Shown: piece by piece, positions 1 through 5,136 of the stretch | Layout of the letters: each line of letters begins with the position of its first letter | How positions within the stretch are numbered: position 1 is the stretch's first letter | Source: Yoonia sp. | GTDB taxonomy: Bacteria; Pseudomonadota; Alphaproteobacteria; Rhodobacterales; Rhodobacteraceae | Length of the DNA stretch: 5,136 bases | Direction: 5' to 3' | NCBI GenBank assembly: GCA_020627605.1 | Contig: JAHDGO010000176.1 | Location: 1-5,136 of the forward strand | Notes under the pieces: model-generated | Told to the model about the DNA's origin: nothing | Databases searched by the model: none | Seen by the model: only the letters and a program-made list of their open reading frames with translations | Position numbers and translations under genes: made by a program

Positions 1-1797
1 GATGGGTTTGGACACATTGGCACAAAGCAGGTTTGCAAGCTCCAGTCCCGATCTTGCCCCCCGCAGGTGCAAATCCGTCAGGACCATCGCGATGTCAGGG
101 ATGTCTGACAGCGCCAAGGCTTCTTCGGCGCTGGCGGCCTCTACCACGGTGTGCCCCAGATCGCGCAGCATCTCGCGCACGGTTTCGCGGATGTCGTCGC
201 TGTCATCGACCAACAGAACAAGACCGCTATGACTTGCGTCAGGCGCGGCCCGATAGGGCAGGCGGATCGTCACCGCGCCACCGCCATTTTGACCATTGGC
301 CAGTTTGACGATGCCGCCCGCCAGCGTCGTCTGATCAAATACCATCGCAAGGCCAAGGCCTGACCCTTCACCACCCTTGGTCGAAAAAAACGGATCGCAG
401 CCCTGTTCCAGCGCCTCTGGCAGGAAGCCTTTGCCGGTGTCGGTGACCCGAAAGCTGATCCAGGTGTCATGGACCCGCGTGACGGTGAGGCTAATCTCGC
501 CGGCGGTCTGCCCAATCGCGTCACGGGCGTTCAGGATCAGATTGAGCAGGGAGTCCTGCAAGGCGTCTGGATCAAGCAGCAGTCGCTTGTCAAAGGCCTG
601 TGCATCAACCGCAAAGGTGATGCCGTCCGGCAGGGTCGCCTGGGCCATAATCGTCAGGTCGTCCAGAAATCCCGCGATATCAACCGCGACGGGCCGCATT
701 TCGCGGTGGCCTGAGACGGCCGCGATCCGGTCCAGCAAAGCCCCGCCACGCCGCGCCGCACCGACGGTGGATGCGACAAGCGACTGTGCCTCAGCAGGCA
801 GATCAATCCGCCCCAGCCGGGATTGCATCCCCAGAATGATGGTCAGCAGGTTGGAAAAATCATGGGCCAGGCCAGAGGTCAGTTGCGCAGCCAAGGCGCG
901 TTTGCGGCTCTGCGTGACGGCCGCACGGGCCTGACTTTCCTCTGTGATGTCCATCGACAGGATGTAGACCCCGTTGATCGGGCCGTCATCAATCCGGTCT
1001 GGCGTGAACGCGACGCGGATGCGGCGGGCGGATGCAGTATCTGTGAATTCCAGCACCGATGGGCTGCCTGAGAGCGCCTTGTTCAACGCAGGCGTAATTT
1101 TGGTGAATGTGGCCTCTCCCAAAGCATCTGAGATGTGCCGCCCGACGATTTGCGATGGACGGTCCGGGATGACAGAGGCAAGGCGGCGGTTGGTATAGGT
1201 ATAAACCAGATCAGTGCCGACGTGGGCGATATGCGCCGGCATCATCTCTGTCGTCAGGCGTGTGCGTGCCTCCATTTCCGTCAACTGGGCCTGTGTCGCC
1301 CTGAGGGCAGAGTTGGCCGCCGAAAGTTCGCGGTTGGCCTCTGACAGACGCTCTGCATTCGATAGCAGCTGTTCGGACAGTTCCGCCGATTGCGTGCGTA
1401 ACAATTGCTGCTGGATACGCACCTCTGTGATGTCAGTGTAGACGGCGACCCAGCCACCTGTCGGCAATGGAAACCCTTCGACAGACAGCCATGACCCGTT
1501 TGCGCGGCGGCGTTCCAGATAATGCGGCACAAAGGTCCGTGCGGCGGCGACCCGCTGGGCGATGGCGTCTTTGGGGTCGTCGATGTCGCCGTATTCGCCC
1601 CGTTCCACCAGATAGCGTATTGTTTCCTCAAAGCTGACGCCGGGTTCGGTCAGCCGCTCCGGCAGGGCGAACATTTCGCGGTAGCGCCGATTGCAGACCG
1701 CCAGCCGCAGGTCGCTGTCAAAAATGGAAAGTGCCTGACTGATCAGATCAAGTCCGGTGCGCGTCAGCGCGTCCATCTCTTTGCGCGAGAACGTCAT
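1..1797 (-). CDS. Hybrid sensor histidine kinase/response regulator, PAS-PAS-HisKA-HATPase-REC (partial, 3' end off the window)
   Basis: Reading from the ATG at 1797-1795 gives 599 codons without a stop down to base 1, so the C-terminus is missing. Domains in order: a PAS-7-type sensor domain at about residues 10-125 (FDSDLRLAVCNRRY, then RYLVERGEYG, ending YTDITE); a heptad-like, probably coiled-coil linker at about 126-180; a second PAS at about 181-287, ending MDITE; a HisKA dimerisation helix with the phospho-acceptor His312 in GLAHDFSN; a HATPase_c domain with N box LILNARDAI (Asn423), G1 box DTGKGF (453-458) and G2 box GSGLGLAMV; and a receiver domain from about 526 with the acidic pair Asp531/Asp532 and the phospho-acceptor Asp575 in LTDLHL. 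The receiver's conserved Lys region lies beyond the edge. There is no signal peptide or membrane segment, so it should sense a cytoplasmic cue and autophosphorylate, then relay via its own receiver. The architecture resembles the NahK/ErcS'-like hybrid kinases of Pseudomonas (from memory). It is divergent from the ligase/transporter operon, which suggests, but does not prove, that it regulates it. Start chosen because a strong GGAGG lies 6 nt upstream. Confidence 0.93.
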   Translation of the reverse strand, partial: MTFSRKEMDALTRTGLDLISQALSIFDSDLRLAVCNRRYREMFALPERLTEPGVSFEETIRYLVERGEYGDIDDPKDAIAQRVAAARTFVPHYLERRRANGSWLSVEGFPLPTGGWVAVYTDITEVRIQQQLLRTQSAELSEQLLSNAERLSEANRELSAANSALRATQAQLTEMEARTRLTTEMMPAHIAHVGTDLVYTYTNRRLASVIPDRPSQIVGRHISDALGEATFTKITPALNKALSGSPSVLEFTDTASARRIRVAFTPDRIDDGPINGVYILSMDITEESQARAAVTQSRKRALAAQLTSGLAHDFSNLLTIILGMQSRLGRIDLPAEAQSLVASTVGAARRGGALLDRIAAVSGHREMRPVAVDIAGFLDDLTIMAQATLPDGITFAVDAQAFDKRLLLDPDALQDSLLNLILNARDAIGQTAGEISLTVTRVHDTWISFRVTDTGKGFLPEALEQGCDPFFSTKGGEGSGLGLAMVFDQTTLAGGIVKLANGQNGGGAVTIRLPYRAAPDASHSGLVLLVDDSDDIRETVREMLRDLGHTVVEAASAEEALALSDIPDIAMVLTDLHLRGARSGLELANLLCANVSKPI

Positions 1798-1801
1798 GCT
1801 G

Positions 1802-1809
1802 CCCCTCCC
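1802..1809 (-). promoter_or_regulatory. Ribosome binding site of the hybrid histidine kinase
   Basis: On the minus strand the bases read GGGAGGGG. The core GGAGG (1808-1804) lies 6 nt before the ATG at 1797-1795. This strong Shine-Dalgarno sequence supports this start over the in-frame ATG at codon 8. Confidence 0.8.
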
Positions 1810-1866
1810 AAGGCCGGTGCCTGACCATCGCCCGAAGCGGCGTGCATCGCAATGCCTGACGGGCCG

Positions 1867-1879
1867 TAACAATTCGTTA
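1867..1879. repeat. Imperfect palindrome TAAC-N5-GTTA, possible operator half of a tandem set
   Basis: TAACAATTCGTTA is a 13-bp dyad with perfect 4-bp outer arms (1867-1870 and 1876-1879) and one mismatched inner pair. It sits in the AT-rich core of the divergent intergenic region, where a regulator could act on both genes. Short dyads occur by chance, so operator function is inference. Confidence 0.35.
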
Positions 1880-1884
1880 GGATT

Positions 1885-1897
1885 CAGACATAGTCTG
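1885..1897. repeat. Perfect inverted repeat CAGAC-ATA-GTCTG, candidate operator
   Basis: CAGAC (1885-1889) and GTCTG (1893-1897) are perfect 5-bp arms around a 3-bp ATA spacer. The dyad is centred 18 bp from the TAAC/GTTA dyad and lies next to a second palindrome, AAAAGCTTTT (1899-1908). The position midway between two divergent genes fits a transcription factor site. The arms are too short for a useful terminator, and no U-tract follows directly. Confidence 0.4.
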
Positions 1898-1898
1898 G

Positions 1899-1908
1899 AA
1901 AAGCTTTT
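1899..1908. repeat. Perfect 10-bp palindrome AAAAGCTTTT
   Basis: This is a self-complementary A-tract/T-tract element immediately beside the CAGAC/GTCTG dyad in the divergent promoter region. It could be a bendable or easily melted promoter element or part of a protein site. With no loop it cannot be a classic hairpin. Low confidence in any function. Confidence 0.3.
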
Positions 1909-1917
1909 TGCTGAGGG

Positions 1918-1925
1918 TGACGTCA
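1918..1925. repeat. Perfect 8-bp palindrome TGACGTCA
   Basis: This dyad lies about 60 bp upstream of the ligase start codon, in what could be the promoter or 5' leader. Dyads with TGAC arms are used by several bacterial regulator families, but an 8-bp palindrome alone does not identify one, and chance is a real alternative. Confidence 0.25.
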
Positions 1926-1976
1926 GCGCTGCAAGCTGCGTTGCACAGCAGCACCGGCGCGTCCCGAAAGGGACAA

Positions 1977-1983
1977 GGGAGGA
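1977..1983 (+). promoter_or_regulatory. Ribosome binding site of the acyl-CoA synthetase
   Basis: GGGAGGA at 1977-1983 places GGAGG 5 nt before the ATG at 1988. This fixes the start there. The reading frame stays open upstream to an ATG at 1757, but that ATG lies inside the divergent kinase gene and has no comparable site. A closer ATG at 1984 is out of frame. Confidence 0.85.
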
Positions 1984-1987
1984 ATGC

Positions 1988-3976
1988 ATGAACCAAACCG
2001 CGCCCGCGCGTTCGGATAGCGATGTCGCACAGTCCGCTGCGCCCTCAATCCCGTTTCTGATGGCCCGCAATGCGCGGCAGCTACAGGCGCGCCCCGCGTA
2101 CCGCGAAAAGGAATTCGGCATCTGGCAAAGCTGGACATGGGCCGAGGCCTATGATGAGACCCGGGCGATCGCGCTGGGGCTGCTGGAACTTGGATTGGAA
2201 AAGGGCGATTTCGTCGCTATCGCTGGCCGCAATCGTCCCGCACTGTATTGGTCGATGGTCGCGGTACAGATGTGCGGGGCGGTGCCAGTTCCCCTTTATC
2301 AGGATGCCGTGGCTGAAGAGATGGCCTATGTGCTGGACCATTGCGGCGCCCGCTTTGTGATTTGCGGCGATCAGGAACAGGTCGACAAGGTTATCGAGGT
2401 GCAGCAAAGCGTCAGCGGCATCGCGCATGTGCTGTATCACGACAAGCGGGGTCTGCGGAAATACGATCACGCCCGTATGTCCTCGCTGGCGGATGTGGCA
2501 GAGCGCGGGCGCGCTGCCAAAGCCACCCACGACGCCGAGCTGACCGCCCGGACAGAGGCGCTGGGCCCTGATGATCCTTGCGTGATGCTTTATACATCCG
2601 GCACCACCGGCCGCCCCAAGGGCGTTCTGCTATCGAACCGCAACATCGTTGAGACTTCGCGCAATTCATCCGATTTCGATCATCTGCGAGCAGAGGATGA
2701 GGTGCTCGCCTATCTGCCGATGGCTTGGGTTGGCGATTTCATTTTTTCCATCGGGCAGGCGATGTGGACCGGGTTCTGTGTCAACTGCCCAGAGGATGAG
2801 GCAACCATGATGACCGATCTGCGCGAGATCGGCCCGACCTATTTCTTTGCCCCACCGCGCGTGTTCGAGACCCAGTTGACCAATGTCATGATCCGGATGG
2901 AGGACGCGGGCCGCTTCAAGCGCTGGCTGTTTGAGCGTGCGATGACCCATGCCCGCAAGGTTGGTCCCGCCATGCTGTCGGGTGAAACCGTGGGGGCCAT
3001 GGACCGGCTTCGCTATCGTCTTGGAGAGTTCTTTGTCTATGGCCCGCTGAAGAACACGCTGGGCCTCAGCCGCGTGCGGGTGGGCTACACGGCAGGCGAG
3101 GCCATCGGACCAGAGATTTTCGACTTCTACCGCTCGCTGGGCATCAACCTCAAACAGCTTTATGGGCAGACTGAGGCCTCTGTCTTTATCACCCAGCAAC
3201 CCGATGGAGAGGTACGGTCAGACACCGTTGGCGTGCCGTCACCCGGCGTCGAGGTGAAGATCGCCGAAAGCGGGGAAGTCTTCTACCGTAGCCCCGGCAC
3301 CTTTGTGAAATACTACAAGAACGATGCCAGCACTGCAGATACCAAGGATGCCGAAGGCTGGGTCGCTACTGGCGATGCTGGATTCTTTGAGGAAGGCACC
3401 GGGCATCTGCGCATCATCGACCGCGCCAAGGATGTGGGCAAGATGGCCGACGGCAGCCTGTTTGCCCCGAAATACGTCGAAAACAAGCTGAAGTTCTACC
3501 CCGCCATTCTGGAGGTTGTCGTCTTTGGCAATGGCCGCGACACCTGTACCGCCTTCATCAACATCGACCTGCAGGCGGTGGGCAATTGGGCAGAGCGCAA
3601 CAACATCGCCTATTCCAGCTATCAGGAACTGTCACAGCACCCGCAGGTGGGTGAGATGATTTTGGGCCATGTGGAAGAGGTAAACCGCTCTATCGCGCAG
3701 GATGAGATGCTGTCCGGCAGTCAGGTCAGCCGGTTCCTTGTGCTGCACAAGGAACTTGACGCTGACGATGGTGAATTGACCCGCACCCGCAAAGTGCGCC
3801 GCCGGATCATCGAAGAGAAATTCGCAGATCTGATTGACGCCCTCTATAGCGGGCAGGACAGCATCTATACAGAAACCGAAGTGACCTACGAAGATGGGCG
3901 CAAAGGGAAGATCACGGCGACGCTGGTGATCCGCGACGCCAATATCAACAAGGCCGCGGCCAGGGTGGCGGCGTGA
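1988..3976 (+). CDS. AMP-forming acyl-CoA synthetase (long-chain fatty-acid-CoA ligase type, COG1022)
   Basis: This 662-residue adenylate-forming enzyme should activate a carboxylic acid with ATP to an acyl-AMP and then transfer it to CoA, in the cytoplasm. Visible core motifs: the phosphate-binding loop YTSGTTGRPKG at 202-212, the PTYFFAPPRVFE stretch (283-294) typical of the long-chain (FAA1/FadD15-like) branch, YGQTEAS at 392-398, the ATP-ribose aspartate in ATGD (460-463), the hinge region IIDRAKD (476-482), and the C-terminal catalytic lysine candidate Lys602 in TRTRKVRRR. About 60 residues follow that lysine, which is usual for this long branch. There is no signal peptide or membrane segment. 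It is the first gene of the operon; its TGA overlaps the GTG start of the next gene by 4 bp. Linkage to a LivG-type ATPase suggests that its substrate is imported by that transporter. The true substrate (fatty, branched, aromatic or other acid) cannot be read from the sequence; long-chain names for this family are often only nominal. The start is set by a strong ribosome binding site 5 nt upstream. Confidence 0.94.
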   Translation: MNQTAPARSDSDVAQSAAPSIPFLMARNARQLQARPAYREKEFGIWQSWTWAEAYDETRAIALGLLELGLEKGDFVAIAGRNRPALYWSMVAVQMCGAVPVPLYQDAVAEEMAYVLDHCGARFVICGDQEQVDKVIEVQQSVSGIAHVLYHDKRGLRKYDHARMSSLADVAERGRAAKATHDAELTARTEALGPDDPCVMLYTSGTTGRPKGVLLSNRNIVETSRNSSDFDHLRAEDEVLAYLPMAWVGDFIFSIGQAMWTGFCVNCPEDEATMMTDLREIGPTYFFAPPRVFETQLTNVMIRMEDAGRFKRWLFERAMTHARKVGPAMLSGETVGAMDRLRYRLGEFFVYGPLKNTLGLSRVRVGYTAGEAIGPEIFDFYRSLGINLKQLYGQTEASVFITQQPDGEVRSDTVGVPSPGVEVKIAESGEVFYRSPGTFVKYYKNDASTADTKDAEGWVATGDAGFFEEGTGHLRIIDRAKDVGKMADGSLFAPKYVENKLKFYPAILEVVVFGNGRDTCTAFINIDLQAVGNWAERNNIAYSSYQELSQHPQVGEMILGHVEEVNRSIAQDEMLSGSQVSRFLVLHKELDADDGELTRTRKVRRRIIEEKFADLIDALYSGQDSIYTETEVTYEDGRKGKITATLVIRDANINKAAARVAA

Positions 3977-4368
3977 CCGACGCTGACAACGATATCCCGC
4001 CGGGCCACACCCGTAAGCCTTTGCGGCAAGTTGGCCCAACAACACGCAAGATTGCTCTGTCATGGCCAAAGTTCGGCACCATGTTTTGGCCGGTCGTCGG
4101 CGCGATCTGCGCCGCCAGCGTATTGGCCGGACTGTCCACAACACCAACCGATCAAACCAACCTTTGGGTTGTTGTCGCTATTGGGGCGGTTGCCATGTCC
4201 GTCGCCAGCGGCCACGAAGATCGCCCTGACGTGTCCGAATTCCGATTGGCGAAATTGTTCGATCTGGCTGTCTATGGCTTCAAATACGCCCTTTTCAGCA
4301 TGTTCGCTTCACTGCCCGGTCTCTATCTGGGCGTGGCTTTGCGCGATGCTTTCCGGAGTAGCACATGA
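3973..4368 (+). CDS. Small membrane protein of unknown function, encoded between ligase and ABC ATPase
   Basis: I do not recognise this 131-residue protein. It begins with GTG at 3973, overlapping the ligase stop in a GTGA arrangement, and ends in TGA at 4366-4368, overlapping the ATPase start. Such double 4-bp overlap argues strongly that it is real and translationally coupled. The first 33 residues are hydrophilic and basic (Arg14, Lys15, Arg18, Arg25, Lys26, Lys33). Hydrophobic segments follow at about 35-55, 64-79 (short) and 98-123. The charged loop at about 80-97 contains Arg84, Arg91 and Lys94. By the positive-inside rule this predicts the N-terminus in the cytoplasm and the C-terminus outside, if all three segments span. 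It is too short for, and does not look like, a LivH/LivM permease, and there is no cleavable signal peptide or lipobox. Possible roles are an accessory subunit of the transporter or a membrane anchor for the ligase; both are inference. An internal ATG at codon 37 would remove the basic N-terminus and has no better start context. Confidence 0.85.
   Translation: MTDADNDIPPGHTRKPLRQVGPTTRKIALSWPKFGTMFWPVVGAICAASVLAGLSTTPTDQTNLWVVVAIGAVAMSVASGHEDRPDVSEFRLAKLFDLAVYGFKYALFSMFASLPGLYLGVALRDAFRSST
4355..4358 (+). promoter_or_regulatory. Ribosome binding site of the ABC ATPase, inside the preceding gene
   Basis: GGAG lies 6 nt before the ATG at 4365 and 9 nt before a second in-frame ATG at 4368, because the gene opens ATGATG. 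Either ATG could be used. The first gives the usual ATGA stop/start overlap and is the annotated start; the difference is one methionine. Confidence 0.65.
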
Positions 4369-5136
4369 TGGACGGCGCAACAGTTACTCCAGATGGTCGC
4401 ACCATCGGCGGCACGCTGATGGAGATGAAGAACATCACGCTGCGTTTTGGCGGGGTAGAGGCGATCAAGGATATCTCTTTCGACATCCGTCAGGGCGAGG
4501 TGCGTGCGATCATCGGGCCGAACGGGGCTGGTAAATCCTCGATGCTCAACATCATCTCGGGTTTTTATGTGCCGCAAGAGGGTGAGATCTGGTTCGAGGG
4601 TGCAAAACGCCCGCCGATGAAACCCTATCAGGTCGCCCGGCTTGGCATTGCCCGGACATTCCAGAACATCGCCTTGTTTGAGGGGATGAGCGTATTGGAC
4701 AACGTGATGACTGGGCGCCTGACCCGGATGACTGCACCTCTCTGGGCGCAGGCGCTGTGGAAGGGCCGGGCAGAGCGGGAAGAGGTCGCAAACCGCGCCC
4801 ATGTGGAACGAATCATCGACTTTCTGGAAATCCAGAATATCCGCAAAACGCCCGTTGGCCGCTTGCCTTACGGATTGAAAAAACGCGTCGAACTGGCCCG
4901 CGCGCTGGCCGCCGAACCGCGCCTTCTGCTGCTGGACGAACCCATGGCAGGCATGAATGTTGAAGAGAAAGAGGACATGAGCCGCTTCATCCTCGACGTG
5001 AACGACCAATTCGGCACGACGATTGCGTTGATCGAACATGACATGGGCGTGGTCATGGACCTCTCTGACCGTGTCGTCGTGATGGATTATGGCCGCAAGA
5101 TCGGGGACGGCACACCGGATGAGGTGCGCAACAATC
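4365..5136 (+). CDS. livG: LivG-type ABC transporter ATP-binding protein (partial, 3' end off the window)
   Basis: 257 codons are visible with no stop, and the right edge cuts the gene near its end, since LivG proteins are usually about 255-290 residues. This is one of the two cytoplasmic ATPases that power a branched-chain-amino-acid-type (HAAT) importer. Visible motifs: Walker A GPNGAGKSS at 51-59, Q-loop Gln100 in RTFQN, the ABC signature in the form LPYGLKKRVE (167-176), Walker B LLLLDE with catalytic Glu192, the D-loop region PMAGMN, and switch His225 in IEHDM. The FQNIALFEGMSVLDNV stretch and the short insertion after it are typical of LivG rather than LivF. A hydrophilic leader of about 18 residues precedes the usual LivG start, so translation might instead begin at Met19 or Met21, although the overlap and ribosome binding site favour 4365. 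The symbol indicates the family only. The neighbouring acyl-CoA ligase suggests that the cargo is an organic acid rather than an amino acid. LivH, LivM, LivF and a periplasmic binding protein are expected downstream. Confidence 0.93.
   Translation, partial: MMDGATVTPDGRTIGGTLMEMKNITLRFGGVEAIKDISFDIRQGEVRAIIGPNGAGKSSMLNIISGFYVPQEGEIWFEGAKRPPMKPYQVARLGIARTFQNIALFEGMSVLDNVMTGRLTRMTAPLWAQALWKGRAEREEVANRAHVERIIDFLEIQNIRKTPVGRLPYGLKKRVELARALAAEPRLLLLDEPMAGMNVEEKEDMSRFILDVNDQFGTTIALIEHDMGVVMDLSDRVVVMDYGRKIGDGTPDEVRNN

Larger units (their letters stand above)
1798..1987. promoter_or_regulatory. Divergent intergenic control region between the kinase gene and the ligase/transporter operon
   Basis: These 190 bp separate two divergent start codons and must hold the promoters for both directions, unless the operon is read from elsewhere. 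The middle part (about 1867-1910) is visibly more AT-rich than the flanking coding DNA and contains a cluster of short inverted repeats, listed separately. I found no convincing sigma-70 -35/-10 pair on either strand. The best fragments, such as CATAGT at 1889-1894, lack a good partner at the right spacing. Either the promoters are activator-dependent or they use a less obvious consensus. Confidence 0.65.

Noticed and set aside
377..934. 185-codon plus-strand open frame
   Set aside because: It lies wholly opposite the HisKA/HATPase part of the kinase gene. The translation is Arg/Ser/Ala-rich with no recognisable motif, as expected for an antisense shadow in GC-rich DNA.
1885..1909. CAGAC/GTCTG dyad followed by A4GCT5 as a rho-independent terminator
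   Set aside because: The arms are only 5 bp, the T run is short and offset, and both flanking genes are transcribed away from this region, so there is nothing here to terminate.
1757..1987. N-terminal extension of the ligase to an upstream in-frame ATG at 1757 (77 more residues)
   Set aside because: It would overlap the start of the divergent kinase gene, the added residues look unlike the family, and a strong ribosome binding site precedes the ATG at 1988.
2666..3199. 177-codon minus-strand open frame
   Set aside because: It is antisense to the conserved core of the ligase, including the region up to the YGQTE motif; the frame is explained by codon bias on the coding strand.
3632..4147. 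171-codon minus-strand open frame crossing the ligase/small-protein junction
   Set aside because: It is antisense to two overlapping, well-supported genes, has no ribosome binding site, and shows no protein-like motif.
4323..5039. 238-codon minus-strand open frame
   Set aside because: It is antisense to the ABC ATPase, whose Walker A, signature, Walker B and H-loop are all intact on the plus strand. The His/Arg/Phe-rich translation shows no known domain.

Overview
The window looks like a chromosomal stretch from an alphaproteobacterium, most likely a member of the Rhodobacterales (Roseobacter/Paracoccus-like). The grounds are high-GC coding sequence, GC-rich codon choice and the style of the encoded proteins. 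This placement rests on pattern recognition and no database comparison was possible.

Layout: positions 1-1797 (minus strand) hold most of a soluble hybrid sensor histidine kinase, PAS-PAS-HisKA-HATPase-receiver, whose C-terminal end runs off the left edge. A 190-bp divergent intergenic region (1798-1987) carries both ribosome binding sites and several short palindromes. To the right runs a tightly packed plus-strand operon: an AMP-forming acyl-CoA synthetase of the long-chain/COG1022 type (1988-3976), a 131-residue membrane protein of unknown function (3973-4368), and a LivG-type ABC transporter ATPase (4365 to the right edge, incomplete). The last three genes overlap by 4 bp at each junction (GTGA, then ATGA), so they are almost certainly one translationally coupled transcription unit.

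Proposed logic (inference): the operon imports an organic, probably carboxylic, acid through a branched-chain-amino-acid-type (HAAT) ABC transporter, whose permease and binding-protein genes should lie beyond the right edge. The ligase then traps and activates the substrate as a CoA thioester. The divergent cytoplasmic hybrid kinase is a natural candidate regulator, passing phosphate to a response regulator not seen here. The least explained part is the small membrane protein between ligase and ATPase. No RNA genes, mobile elements, CRISPR arrays or convincing terminators were seen.
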